Positions 31,640-42,522 are shown, counted from the first letter of the stretch. The stretch is DNA of 64,000 nucleotides from Conus ventricosus (GCA_018398815.1 CM031600.1:48298524-48362523), one strand, 5' to 3'. Made by a program: numbers and translations. The notes: generated by a model not told the origin, from the sequence alone.

Positions 31640-32224
31640 TACCCATGATTTATCAGGCGGTGATGGAGGCGATGGCGGTGGAGGTACTAGGCTTTGACCA
31701 CCGCCGCCTGTAACAGCCATCACCAGTGTACTTATTGCAAATCCTAAGGCCGTTATAACGCTTGCTAATGTGACTCCTTGCTCTCTAAACAGTGTTCATA
31801 TTCGTTCTGCTAGTGTGGTGTCTTCATATAAAATTCTTTGGATAGTTTCTCTTATTCTGCTCACTTGAGTTCGTAATTCTTCTCGGTTAGTAGACGCCGC
31901 TTCTAGTCTTACTGATCTCAGTTCTTCGAGATATTTTAGTCTTTGGGTTATTCTTTCTTTAACACCAGGCCCCAAGTTGGCGTCATCAGCCTCAGCGAGT
32001 TTTTCTCTTCTTTTTTTTATATCCTTATTTAGTTCACTCAGTTTTGCTAAATTGTTTGTTAATTCGCCTCTAATGGTTCTCAAAGCATGATCAAGGCTGA
32101 TAATTCTCTCATAGGCAATGAAGAAACATCGATTGTTTTTGGTACTGTTTCTTCGGAAAAACTGTTTTCCACATCTATTTCATTTATTATTTCACCTGCC
32201 GATTGATTTAATTCTTTAAGTTCC
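31640..32224 (-). pseudogene. Coiled-coil / membrane protein of the Polinton-like element (broken)
   Basis: The start at 32224 (MELKELNQSAGEI) gives about 40 residues before a frameshift near 32110. The next part, to 31796, is a long charged helix (NLAKLSELNKDIKKRREKLA and further heptads) predicted to be a coiled coil. After another shift near 31793 comes a hydrophobic segment (ASVITALGFAISTLVMAV) that can span a membrane. A glycine/proline-rich tail with PPPPSPPSPP follows and ends near 31633. The arrangement of coiled coil, membrane helix and proline-rich tail suggests a virion membrane or vertex protein, but I do not recognise a named family. It follows the 128-residue gene by 16 bases on the same strand. 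Confidence 0.5.
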
Positions 32225-32239
32225 ATGTTTTGTATTTGG

Positions 32240-32626
32240 TTATCTGTTGGGAGTTCTTATAGTGTGTAGTGTATTTAATTTTGGTTTAGTAATGCCAAGG
32301 CGATTTCGATCTTCCGCCCCAAGTCTTTGCCTAATTGTATTCATGCCTACAAACTTTGATGGGTTTCGTTTATCTGTAAGCTGAACAAGTTGTTCTCGGC
32401 CGGGGCCGCTTTTCACAAACAAATGACCATCTTTTACTTCAAAATCAGGGTCTATAAATTGGGGAGGTTCTAGGCCTAAACTTTTGTAAAATGCTCCGGC
32501 CGTACTTTCTGTTAATTCACGCCGCAATGAGAGCGCTGAGCGATGCTGTGTCAAAGGAGTCATTTCACTCATGTCGTCTCCAGGATCAAAAACATCATAA
32601 TCTTCTTCACCTTCAATGCCTGCCAT
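32240..32626 (-). CDS. Small acidic protein of the Polinton-like element (128 aa)
   Basis: The frame is intact from ATG at 32626 to the stop at 32240. The N-terminus is acidic (EGEEDYDVFDPGDDM), then basic and serine/leucine-rich (RSALSLRREL), and the C-terminus holds KFVGMNTIRQRLG and a basic end. No catalytic motif is visible and the family is not known to me. Its start lies only 40 bases from that of the capsid-type gene on the other strand, so the two probably share a promoter. It is one of the few element genes here without a break. A structural or scaffold-like role is inferred from position only. Confidence 0.55.
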   Translation of the reverse strand: MAGIEGEEDYDVFDPGDDMSEMTPLTQHRSALSLRRELTESTAGAFYKSLGLEPPQFIDPDFEVKDGHLFVKSGPGREQLVQLTDKRNPSKFVGMNTIRQRLGAEDRNRLGITKPKLNTLHTIRTPNR

Positions 32627-32666
32627 GTTTCTTTAATAATTAACTTTTTATTTTGTTTTATAAAAA
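32627..32666. promoter_or_regulatory. Divergent intergenic promoter region
   Basis: Forty bases separate the start codons of the 128-aa gene (minus) and the capsid-type gene (plus). The spacer is almost entirely A/T and includes TTTTATAAAA, a TATA-like palindrome usable on both strands. A promoter role is inferred from position. Confidence 0.45.
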
Positions 32667-33942
32667 ATGTCACAAGCATATGGTTCAATTCTTGACCTGC
32701 ATAGAAGACTGAAAGAGCCCTTTGGTGTGAAGGGAAATAAACGGAATATTACTGTTCCAAATAATCCATCTACTATTGATGCAGATCAAATTCTTACTGT
32801 CAAATTTCCAGACCTAGGAGTAGATGAAGTGATTGTGCCAGGCCTCTGCGCAACTTACTTTCAAAATAGAACTCGAATCAACAACAGACACAAGCAGGAC
32901 AGTTGTTCAGAATCTGGGACGGGCAATCGTTAAGAAAATTTCTATAAAACTTGAGGGGCAAGAATATTTTCTTTACACAATGCAGACATATTTTTAACCT
33001 ATTCTGATCTATGGCTAACCGAGAATGAAAGGGTGACTTTGCGTTTCAAGGAATTGAAAATGAAGAAGCACTAAAACTTAGAATAGGCGCCGCAATCCCC
33101 GCAGATGCTAAAAGCAGCAAAAAGTCTGTAGCTGTAAATTTTGCGTATGGAAATCGCTTTTCCTTCCTTAGATTTTGAGTTGTTAAAAGCGCATGCGCCA
33201 TACTTTCAAGGAGCATTAAAAGACAGATTGTCATATGAACTAACTTTAATGAATACAGCCGCGTTATCATATCATCAGACACTGGAGCAAAGTACAGCAT
33301 TTCTGACATCTCGTTAGAGTTTGACGTTGTTAGCAACCCTAATTTAGCAAGGCTGATTGAGCAACAATATCAGTCAAAATTAGCAATATATTACGAAAGA
33401 GTGATTCATCAAACAACATATCCCAGAAGCAGGGCAGACACTATATGGAATTTAGTTTTAGTGCCGCAGCAAGATCGCTTAAAGGTATTTTATTGCTGTG
33501 TGAAGATGAAGAACCATTCAAAAGAGGAAGTGAAAAGTTTATTAATCCAAAAAATAACGAAAGTACAATGTTCGATTGAGGGTAGTCCTAACCAAATCTA
33601 CGCTAGCGGGCTTAAACCCTTATCAGCATTTTGACGAAATAAGAAAATTGTTTGGGGGTGGGAGGTGTAGAAGTCCAACAGTAGACCTTGTGTCTAAAGA
33701 TCTACACCTTCACAATGTTAGGCTCGATGATTATTTAACCAACAAAATACGGTTTATGGATTGACCTAAGATCGACAGAGGATAATCAGTTGCATGGAAG
33801 TGGGAGAACTGTTAAAGACGGAATAAACATTCAAATTGATAAAGAAAAAGATGGCGATAAACCAGTTAATGTACATTTGTTTTTAATATACGATGCGCAG
33901 CTGAATATTCAAGATAACAGATTAAAAGATATACAATACTAA
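32667..33942 (+). pseudogene. Double-jelly-roll major-capsid-type protein (broken)
   Basis: The ATG at 32667 opens with SQAYGSILDLHRRLKEPFGV and the frame ends at 33942 with DNRLKDIQY. About 425 codons fit between, which is in the usual range for Polinton/adintovirus major capsid proteins. Four or more frameshifts break it (near 32900, 33040, 33180, 33560 and 33765). Beta-rich stretches alternate throughout. Near the end, IDLRSTEDNQLHGSGR and a final strand VHLFLIYDAQL are the kind of C-terminal signature seen in double-jelly-roll capsids. Such proteins form the icosahedral shell. The assignment comes from length, position next to virion genes and C-terminal pattern, not from a structure match. 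Confidence 0.6.
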
Positions 33943-33964
33943 ATTATTTTTATTTATAAAAAGC

Positions 33965-34606
33965 ATGTCTGTTCAGGTTTATCCAAATGCGCCTACAGCG
34001 CCAGAGTCGCCAAAACGAAGGGATAGTAGAAACCCCGACATAAAAAACCTTCAGATTAACAAACATTACGCAAATGCAGCAAGTACTAGAGCAGGACCTT
34101 TCAAAATACAGCAAAAACCAAACGAAGGTATTTTTGCTGCCTTTAATGCTGTTACATAATTATGTTAATACTGGAGCATCGACTATTAGTGCTCTATCAG
34201 CAGGAACTAGTGTAGGTCTCTTAGCAACAGGCGTAGGTGCACCCGCAGCTTTACCTCTAGGCGGTTTGTCTTTAACTCTTGGCCTGTGTTCATTAGCTGT
34301 AAGTGCTGCTGGCAAAACATTAAAAAACTAAACATCCAAAAGCACACAGCTATGGTTCAATAATAACAGCTAAACTTAGTTCGTTCAAACTGACAATAAA
34401 TAAAGCGCTAGTTGACTCAAACATCACGGAATGAAGAATTTAATCGTTTACAGGCCGATTTTGATGACTATAAAAGACAAAAGTTTGATCTTCAAAAAAA
34501 GGCAAGGGCAAGTTTTTCTCAACAGCCAGACACCGAGCAGATAAAAAAGGAATGTTTAAAAAAAGTAAACGAAACATTAAACTCTGTTCTAAACAGCTCA
34601 CATTAA
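33965..34606 (+). pseudogene. Hydrophobic virion-type protein (broken)
   Basis: Starting at 33965 (MSVQVYPNAPTAPESPKRRD), the protein has a proline-rich basic N-terminus. After a frameshift near 34155 there is a long small-residue hydrophobic region (SVGLLATGVGAPAALPLGG, LSLTLGLCSLAVSAAG), then after a stop near 34329 a charged helical tail to 34606 (EFNRLQADFDDYKRQKFDLQ). Two or more membrane-inserting glycine/alanine helices flanked by polar parts are characteristic of small membrane-active or membrane-anchored virion proteins. This is inference. It lies 22 bases after the capsid-type gene, in the same direction. Confidence 0.5.
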
Positions 34607-34759
34607 CAACATCAAAGGGCGTTATACTTTAGTTTATGAGTCAAGCACAAAAAGACCGTTGATATTGATTCTGATTAAGACGACTTTGGAGACGTCCCTG
34701 CAGTCGATGTCGTTGTATTTTTTTAATTTAAATAAATAGAGTTAGAAAAGAAACGCATC

Positions 34760-34905
34760 ATGGCTAAGATATATGAAGGACCAGACGAATTGTTTGAAGG
34801 AATGCTTAAGGGAGAGCGTTTGTCAAGAGTACTGAATGATATTGATGATAGAAGGTTATTCAATCCAAAATGTGATGAGGCGATGAGAATGGGTTAGCAT
34901 ATCAC
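34760..34905 (+). pseudogene. Start of another element gene, cut by the gap
   Basis: ATG at 34760 opens AKIYEGPDELFEGMLKGERL and continues to DEAMRMG, then hits a stop near 34897. In another frame readable sequence continues towards the N run. The segment is acidic and helical and its family is not recognised. An acidic, Asp-rich short frame (DIDSD, DDFGDVPAVDVVV) lies at about 34655-34725 just before it. Confidence 0.4.
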
Positions 34906-34964
34906 AGAAAGGGTGCACGTGGGGAAGATCTGATCAGTGATGCGTGCGAAGAAACGTGGTCCCC

Positions 34965-35964
34965 NNNNNNNNNNNNNNNNNNNNNNNNNNNNNNNNNNNN
35001 NNNNNNNNNNNNNNNNNNNNNNNNNNNNNNNNNNNNNNNNNNNNNNNNNNNNNNNNNNNNNNNNNNNNNNNNNNNNNNNNNNNNNNNNNNNNNNNNNNNN
35101 NNNNNNNNNNNNNNNNNNNNNNNNNNNNNNNNNNNNNNNNNNNNNNNNNNNNNNNNNNNNNNNNNNNNNNNNNNNNNNNNNNNNNNNNNNNNNNNNNNNN
35201 NNNNNNNNNNNNNNNNNNNNNNNNNNNNNNNNNNNNNNNNNNNNNNNNNNNNNNNNNNNNNNNNNNNNNNNNNNNNNNNNNNNNNNNNNNNNNNNNNNNN
35301 NNNNNNNNNNNNNNNNNNNNNNNNNNNNNNNNNNNNNNNNNNNNNNNNNNNNNNNNNNNNNNNNNNNNNNNNNNNNNNNNNNNNNNNNNNNNNNNNNNNN
35401 NNNNNNNNNNNNNNNNNNNNNNNNNNNNNNNNNNNNNNNNNNNNNNNNNNNNNNNNNNNNNNNNNNNNNNNNNNNNNNNNNNNNNNNNNNNNNNNNNNNN
35501 NNNNNNNNNNNNNNNNNNNNNNNNNNNNNNNNNNNNNNNNNNNNNNNNNNNNNNNNNNNNNNNNNNNNNNNNNNNNNNNNNNNNNNNNNNNNNNNNNNNN
35601 NNNNNNNNNNNNNNNNNNNNNNNNNNNNNNNNNNNNNNNNNNNNNNNNNNNNNNNNNNNNNNNNNNNNNNNNNNNNNNNNNNNNNNNNNNNNNNNNNNNN
35701 NNNNNNNNNNNNNNNNNNNNNNNNNNNNNNNNNNNNNNNNNNNNNNNNNNNNNNNNNNNNNNNNNNNNNNNNNNNNNNNNNNNNNNNNNNNNNNNNNNNN
35801 NNNNNNNNNNNNNNNNNNNNNNNNNNNNNNNNNNNNNNNNNNNNNNNNNNNNNNNNNNNNNNNNNNNNNNNNNNNNNNNNNNNNNNNNNNNNNNNNNNNN
35901 NNNNNNNNNNNNNNNNNNNNNNNNNNNNNNNNNNNNNNNNNNNNNNNNNNNNNNNNNNNNNNNN
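34965..35964. other. Assembly gap (1000 N)
   Basis: Exactly 1000 N, so a scaffold gap of placeholder size. Any reading frame across it is meaningless. The missing piece may hold the virion proteins A and B that precede the ATPase in copy 1. Confidence 1.
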
Positions 35965-36077
35965 GTGTCACTTCAAAACCTTTTTTTTTAAGTCATTTCA
36001 TTACTTCCTCGTCCTTACAATTTTCCATTTTTTTAAAGTAGTCTTGATTCTCTTGCAAATAAGCATTTCTTCCTCTG

Positions 36078-36311
36078 TCACAATCCGTTGGTGTTGGCGG
36101 TGGTAACGGAGATTTTGAGCTGTTGAAAAGTAGAAGCTTGATCCATGTCAGTAGAATTAAAGTTGATGGCTGAGTTGAGAAATCTAATAGATTTTGATGA
36201 GCAACTTGCGATTCTAGAAGTTCTCTCTCTTAATTCTGAAGAAATGCTGTCTTGAGACATAAATATTTCTGGTAAAATCACTTCCCTCACACGTCTAAAC
36301 AGCGCAGTCAC
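36078..36311 (-). other. Possible small protein fragment (77 aa), unrecognised
   Basis: The frame starts MTALFRRVREVILPEIFMSQ and is rich in Ser/Arg. It has no counterpart before the ATPase in copy 1, so this is a sequence peculiar to this locus. It may be chance. The neighbouring 36312-36525 shows no gene. Confidence 0.2.
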
Positions 36312-36525
36312 TCAAACACGTCCGTACAGCGCAGGCCTCCAATGTGAAATGGCGAGTACCATTAGGTCAAACACCCTATAGTGATTACTTGCCTAGTTGA
36401 TTGAGGTGCGCGTGGACGCAAGCGCTATTATCTCCTCCCTTTACACGTTCTTACTGTGAGCACCAGCAATTAGGGGTGTAGCCCCCATCATTTACCTTTC
36501 TCATATTACCAGTGACAGAGACACA

Positions 36526-36760
36526 GTCAGTAAACAAGACATGCTAGAATAAGTGTTGGATTTATGTCAAAAATATAACTCCGTTTTAAAAGACTTTAAA
36601 GAACAGTTAAAGACTGTATTTTATTTCACACGAAAGACAGAAACTCATTTAATGAATGTATGCAGAAAATGAGGTTATTGAAAATGATCAGGAAAAACGC
36701 AGGATTAAGCAAAAACTGAAATCTAAAAAGTTTAGTAAATTAGTATTGAAAACGGATAAT
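36526..36760 (+). pseudogene. Packaging ATPase C-terminal tail (copy 2)
   Basis: The sequence is closely similar to 3120-3360 of copy 1, covering the KYNSVLKDF-type helix and the lysine-rich tail. It starts abruptly, has frameshifts (near 36625 and 36660), and ends with the same TAATCCTACACAGTATGTTT words. It is too short to hold the P-loop or Walker B parts. The hairpin follows at 36795. Confidence 0.75.
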
Positions 36761-36794
36761 CCTACACAGTATGTTTGTTTGTAGGTTTACTAGG

Positions 36795-36879
36795 AGAGAA
36801 CTATAAAACACGGGTCAAGGTCGGCCGCCCGAAACTTGGTTGAGGGCGGGTAGCTTGACCCCGTGTTTTATAGTTCTCT
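36795..36879. repeat. Branched hairpin at element end (copy 2)
   Basis: Arms 36795-36819 and 36854-36879 pair along 25 bases with one bulged C. An inner CCGCCC/GGGCGG stem lies at 36825-36830 with 36844-36849. Outer ends (AGAGAACT) and the loop words CGCCCGA and TTGGTTGAGGGCGGGT resemble the copy 1 hairpin, but the stem sequence between them is different and still complementary. Confidence 0.8.
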
Positions 36880-37059
36880 ACCGTCCTTGCCTGATTCTCG
36901 TCATAACTCGGTGTCGGAACACCCGAGAGAGAGTTCAGCTGAGGCCAGGAATACACCATGTTACATGTGATTTTGACTCTGATAGCGCTGTGCGTGAAAA
37001 TCGTACGCATGATTATGATACTGTTGTAAAAACATTTGCTCGTATTCGTTCTTTCTTTG

Positions 37060-38260
37060 GGATGTGAGTGGTTTGATGGGTAATTTCTACGATCCAGACT
37101 TTATTTCCTTGTCTCGTCTTTCACTTTTTTTTGTTTGGTTAAAAGTTTCATTGAATCTTGAGTGATGACGTTTTCCTGGTTTTACTGGGTTTTTTTTGTT
37201 AACAACCTTCTTCAAAATTGTCAGAGGCAGATCGCCTTCCGGTGGTGTAGTGTGTCTTATCAAAGAAGAGATTGTTCTATATGTAAAACAAATCAATGTT
37301 CCGCATGGTTTCTTTCTCACGCTTATCATTGACAAGACTCTGTTTTCATCTCCCCAAACATATTTGTATGTGTATGCCTATACGCCACCTGAGGGTTCAA
37401 GTACAATACAGTTATTAATGATGAAAGTGATGGTATTTCTTTATTGAAAAATTATTTGACTGACTATGTACTGATATCTTATGATTATTTCATTATTCTT
37501 TCTGGTGATTTGAATGCTCGTACTGGAAATGTTTCACAACCTGTGACAACAGAAAATGATTTTCATTTACATGAAAGTGACCCCCTTAGTGTTTGAAGGA
37601 ATTCCCAACATAAAGTTTTGAGTAGATTTGATAGGTCTATGTTGAATATGTGTTCTTCTTTAAACTTGTGTATTCTCAACGGTTTGTGTCATGGCGACCT
37701 TGAAGGACGCTACACATACAACTCTGACTTTGGGTTTGCAGTGTGATCGATTTTTTTTATGTCCAGTGATCTGTTAGCTACTCTTTGGGATGATTGTATG
37801 CTTTACTGTTCTAGACCGGATTGAAAATGACTACATGCCCATTAAATTTTCATTAAAGCTCTCTGCAGTTAAACATGCAAATGACATTTTAAAAAAAAAG
37901 ATGGTTTTATTGAAAAAACATGTTTGGAACTCAGATGGCATTCATGAATTGGAAGATACTATAAATTCGGATGACATGAAAAAAAATGGAGTATGCAATA
38001 TTTATGATTGATTTGATATAAAGTGTGGCGCTCGATTTGCTTGATGAACGTGTTAAGAATGCTGCAGAATGTATGAAGAAATGCGTATGTGTGAATGGAT
38101 GTAACAAGGCGTCTAGATAGTTTGATGTGGAGTGCCAAAACAAAGGGGAGAAGTACGTAGGACATTAAAAAGTATTGAAAAACATTAATGACGAGGATAG
38201 GAAGGATTATTGGGAATATTGGGAGTTTTGGGAAATGTACATATGGCTATTCCAAAAGGA
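37060..38260 (+). pseudogene. LINE endonuclease and linker region (truncated)
   Basis: The order of pieces is that of a non-LTR endonuclease domain: GRSPSGGVVCLIK (about 37220-37258), a YVYAYTPPEGS strand (37363-37400), LSGDLNARTGNV with the catalytic D and N (37498-37533), then GLCHGDLEGRYTYNSDFG (37681-37734). The following residues up to the SSDL region at about 37770 contain a stop. The part 37790-38260 fits the linker that precedes the reverse transcriptase, which is absent. Stops and shifts are frequent. The family differs from the I-like copies further right. Confidence 0.7.
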
Positions 38261-38324
38261 ACATAAAAAAGAATCAGATTACTATTGATGAATGGGAATG
38301 AAATGAGCAGGGAACAGTAAACAA

Positions 38325-38475
38325 TAAATAGTAAACAAGTGGGGTAACGTTTGCTCCCATAAGAAAACCTAACAGAGAGTAAACTTTTATTCAAGACTGG
38401 CACAGCCTTTTAAACTTGAATAAAGTCAGACAAATACATAGACGAACAATCAAATAGTGGGGGGAAAAAACAACA
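38325..38475 (+). repeat. Long inverted repeat, left arm
   Basis: About 150 bases reverse-complementary to 42368-42512, including GGCACAGCCTTTTAAACTTG. The arms enclose 3.9 kb that contains the second polymerase relic. They could be terminal inverted repeats of one element or two copies of a repeat. Confidence 0.75.
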
Positions 38476-38533
38476 AGCGCAGGCCAACAACTGAACTGTC
38501 TTCATAGTAATGACTTGGCGAAGATTTGGACTT

Positions 38534-38536
<3 letters not shown>

Positions 38537-38562
<26 letters not shown>
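38537..38562. repeat. Poly(G) run, 26 bases
   Basis: An uninterrupted G tract close to the inverted-repeat arm. Confidence 0.9.
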
Positions 38563-38564
<2 letters not shown>

Positions 38565-38769
38565 AGTTGAAGATGGAGAAACTGGGAACATTAAATTAAG
38601 AAAATATTACAGATATGAAAAACTCTTCACTAGCTTGCCTAAGGGAACCATCGCAATCCCTTTTAAAGGCAGATAATAATTTGTATTGCCTGCTCCGAGG
38701 CCTTTCGTCCGCTGGGTCGGAACTCATCAGGGAGACACGGCAGTAGTAGGGTTAGGGACTTCTCATGCC

Positions 38770-39310
38770 TTAAAAACGGAGCAGGAGACGGAGCAGGAGA
38801 CGAAGCAGGAGACGGAGATCACGACAGTGCCTAGGGCGAATCATATGACAGAGGATGCTCGGTGATGGCAAACGCGAGATCGATATGAGGTCCCTATTAA
38901 TAGACCCTACGGGCGATGACAAAGCATGCCCGATGTTTGCATCGTGATGGTGCACTCAGCTTTAAAACTTAAGAAAAAAATGACAGACTGTTTACAGTGA
39001 CTCGTTTTTTTTTTTTTTGTTTATTTAGTTAGGCCGTCTCCCAAGGGCGACTACACACAAACACAAAGATGAAAAAAAGGCATCATCTCCCTTGAAAGGC
39101 CCGAAGTGATCCCCTACAACACCTACCAAGGCTGATCATCACTGATTATCCGACATTGCTATTAAAACCCTATAGGGCGAAGGAAAATGACACAGGATGC
39201 TTCGTTTTTTGGGGAATGCATCAAAGATCGATGTGTCTACTATTAAACCCAAGGGCATGAAAACGCATGCACGTAATTTATACGCTGTTCCCCTTTCAAC
39301 TTAAAAAAAA
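38770..39310. repeat. Nested tandem repeats
   Basis: A 12-base unit GGAGCAGGAGAC is repeated at about 38778-38816. A larger diverged unit appears twice, about 345 bases apart. Both have GGCGAA..ATGACA.AGGATGCT, then GATCGATRTG, CTATTAA and RAAACGCATGC-like words (38830-38935 and 39174-39275). No gene is seen in 38563-39849. Confidence 0.6.
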
Positions 39311-39849
39311 GCTGAAAGTTTTCTAACCATCGGAACTGTATAAATCGAATCTAGATCTATAACATACGTATCTCGTGCCAAAAACAAAAGAAAATCATGT
39401 TGCTTCAGAGCATCGGATAGTGAAATGACATTTTTTTCCCCCCGTCCCGCTGATCGTTCGAGCTATAAAACTGACTAATCAAAGCAAAAAGTAATTTTAC
39501 TGTAGGCAAATCTAACATAACGAAGGACCACCCAGGAAACACCACAGGAGGTGGGGAGACTGTTTTCCCAAAAATAATGGATTAAACAGCACACCTGATA
39601 TCAAGAAAAAAATAAAACGACTATTATAACACTCTCCAAGACCACAATCACGTTGGAGGAACGCTATCATACAATACAGAAGGAAAAAAAAAAGAAGCTA
39701 ACCGAGGGGCCAACGAAACAAAATCCTATACAAGGCCGTAGGAAAATTGTGACAAAACCGTCAGAGCGAGAACTCGTTTAATGTAAAAAAAGGAAAGAGA
39801 ATTGCGGTTTGAGCTACGTCAATATAGATTTTCCGTCTGTCTGAACCCT

Positions 39850-40620
39850 CTATTTTTTCCACACCCACTCTCTTGTGTTTAAAGAACCTCTTTGGTAGGT
39901 TTCTGTGTGAAGGCGTTGTTTTTTACTCAACCCTTTACAGCTAATTTTGGTTATTTTCTTTCCAGAACAGAAATAGTTTTTTAGAACAAGCCCCACAAAG
40001 GAAATCTCCCTGTAATCGACTTTGAACAAGCCGGTGTGTCCTTTTGTCATATTTGGCATGGCCAGGCAATCGGCGCACATGTTTGGCATCCCACTCGCGC
40101 TCAGGGTGAAACCAGTTTGAAAGAGTGAAGCGGTCTTGCACAAGCTAGACTCGAAACCCACTAGATATGTACTCAACGAAAAACTGCTGTCGCATGGAGG
40201 GTCCGTACACTTGGTCCAACCTATGATGACTGAGTGCCATGTACAGCGAATCGGTAGCCATCTCCAAAAAGTTTGAAAATCTGATCTGTTGACAAATTTG
40301 TTCCAAACAATCATAATAAAACTGCAACATTCGCAAATTGGCAATTGTAGACGAAATAACCAATCTGGATCTGAGTGCCCATTTATCTTTTTTTGCTCAT
40401 TGTCCACTTCCTACAACACCGCCACTCCGCCACCTACACGTCAGTTTTTTTGGAAACCGACTTTCATTGACGATTTTTGGGGGCTTGAAATCCACGTGAC
40501 ATAAATGAATGTCCTCGGTTTTTACCATAGGCAACTGTTGCCAAGCAATTGAAGGTTCAGCCAAAATAGTCTTGATGAACTCCTTATCCCCCGAGTCTGC
40601 GTGCGTCAGACCCTTCCGTC
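39850..40620 (-). pseudogene. Family-B DNA polymerase relic, type 2
   Basis: On the minus strand a core of about 185 codons contains CEQ/ICQQIRFSNF-type helix residues, then ATDSLYMALS at about 40233-40262. This is the site of the polymerase motif C (normally D-T-D-S), here with Ala in place of the first Asp. Later come GLFKVDYREISFVGLVLKNY and KISCKGLSKKQ, conserved palm/thumb-side words of viral and mobile-element family-B polymerases. Upstream (40400-40620) HVDFKPPKIVNE and a Trp-rich stretch appear in other frames. Frameshifts and the lost catalytic Asp make it inactive. It is clearly different from the relic at 42793-43807, so two polymerase families are present. It lies between the arms of the 38325/42512 inverted repeat. 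Confidence 0.65.
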
Positions 40621-42360
40621 ACCAACTTCCTTGAACACGGGTTGGGTGTGTAACTCAATGACTAATTGATGTTGTTCACAAACAGACCATGTTCCAAGTA
40701 TCACTTGATAATGTGTGTATGTGTGTGTGTTTTGGTATCGATTCTGACACGTCACTTGATGTGCATGAGTTAGCATAACAGTTGGACCCATACAAATCAA
40801 TATAAGGTGGGGTTTTCGGCTGTGTCAGGACCAAATCGCCTTGAAAGTATAGCGTGTTAGGTTGGGTGCTTCAACCCACCGCAAGTCATTCCCGGCAAGG
40901 CGACTAAGGAAGCAACCGTCCTCCGATCTTTACTTTCACTCTTTTACCGAAGTGTAAACAAACTTAGCCTACGTTGACACATTTTTCCTGTCATTATTCT
41001 GGGGACCGATCAATAACACTAACTCAAGAGGCTAAAGGGGGTTTTGCACCTGACCCGTTAATACCGCCTCATACAACGATAACACTTTTTTTTTCTCCAT
41101 TCATCCCTAGGGCTAGCCGGGACATTGCGCCTGCCACAAAAACGATGACACATTTTTTTTCTTCCCCCATTAATCTAGGAGTGGTCCGTTAAGCTGTCAC
41201 ATATTGCACCATATAACAAATTCACAAGTGTTTCACTGGGTCGTGGGGGTTTAAAAGGAGGACCGTGATCGAGACAGATATAGAAAAATACACATAAACG
41301 CAGACAGACAGAGACACAGATGGACAGAGACACAGACAGATAATAATGAAAAAGGAGAAGGAGCAAGAGAAGAAGAAGAAGAAGAAAAGAAGAAGAAGAA
41401 GAAGAATCATCACTAAATTCACTGTATTAAGAATTACTTGTATTTTCGAAATCGAACAAAAGAGTTATATCTAACATCAAATTCCAAAATTTTCTCACTG
41501 AATAATTTCAGAGTTTTTTATTTTTTTATTTTTTTTTTAAAGCTCCTTTTCCACATAACGTAATGATAACGCTCTGGTCCTGACCTTTATTAATAAACAA
41601 CAAAAAAAAAAATGCTTACCAATGAGTTATTTATCACAATATTATTTCAGCAACAGACATTTTGCAGAAATGATACAGTTTAACATGAGTCTTACCATTA
41701 ACGTTTGCTCCTTAAAAAAAAAAAAGCACTGACCAGTGAAGTTAAATCAGAAACGTTTCTTACCTTCATTTCACGGTTTATTGTGAAGGTTTATGAAGGT
41801 ATGTCCTTGGCCGAGAGATACAACATTTAATGTGCCTTTCCATCACGAAATGAGCCCTCTTATCACCAAACAGTTGTTTGGGAGTTTTAACATGATCTAA
41901 AAACATTTTTTTACGCTCGTTTTATTGGAGAAAACCACATGCAAAATCAAAATGTTTAGTTTTTGAGATACAGGGTTTAGAAAAACGGTACCACTCTAAG
42001 CAACCCTTTTGATAAAATGAGAGAAATCTGAATGACATTGGATAACTATTTCAGACAAGGCAAGTATTGTTGACACAGTTTAAATGTCACAACTGTGAGC
42101 TTTTGAACAATGTGTGTCACTTGTTGGGGCCATTGTAAACGCAGAGGGAACACGGATTGTCGTGAATTTCTCTTGTGGACATTTTTTTTTTCCGGAGTCA
42201 GTCATTAATATTTTTACTTATTAGGCGCTGTGACCATTTATAACTGAGTAATATACACGCTATCACAGAAGACAAGGGGGTTAACCTTGATATGAGTGGG
42301 CAGGGTTTTATGATGGTATGTCCTTAGCTGAGAGGTACAACATTAAATGAGATGAGTTGA
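40621..42360. other. Stretch without genes; simple and direct repeats
   Basis: A GAA array is at about 41368-41405. A segment with GGTATGTCCTTRGCYGAGAG occurs twice, near 41800 and 42314, in direct orientation about 500 bases apart. I see no protein signal. Confidence 0.5.
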
Positions 42361-42367
42361 TGCTACT

Positions 42368-42512
42368 TGTTTTTCCCCACTATTAGATTGTTCGTCCCAT
42401 GTATTTTGTCTGACTTTATTCAAGTTTAAAAGGCTGTGCCAGTCTTGAATAAAAGTTACTCTGTGTTAGGTTTCCTTATGGGAGCAAAACATACCCCACT
42501 TGTTTACTGTAA
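42368..42512 (-). repeat. Long inverted repeat, right arm
   Basis: Reverse complement of 38325-38475. It is followed at 42523-42605 by short tandem repeats of TTCTTAAGTCAAG. Confidence 0.75.
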
Positions 42513-42522
42513 GTTTATACTA

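Larger units (their letters stand above)
31620..34964. mobile_element. Polinton/adintovirus-like structural gene cassette
   Basis: Two minus-strand genes (31640-32224 and 32240-32626) diverge from plus-strand genes for a capsid-type protein (32667-33942), a hydrophobic protein (33965-34606) and the start of another (34760-34905). The run breaks at a 1000-N gap. Beyond the gap, the ATPase tail and hairpin (36530-36879) point the same way and may belong to the same element. All genes carry frameshifts. Confidence 0.7.

Noticed and set aside
34934..36106. Open frames of 345-389 codons
   Set aside because: They run through 1000 N and contain almost no real sequence.
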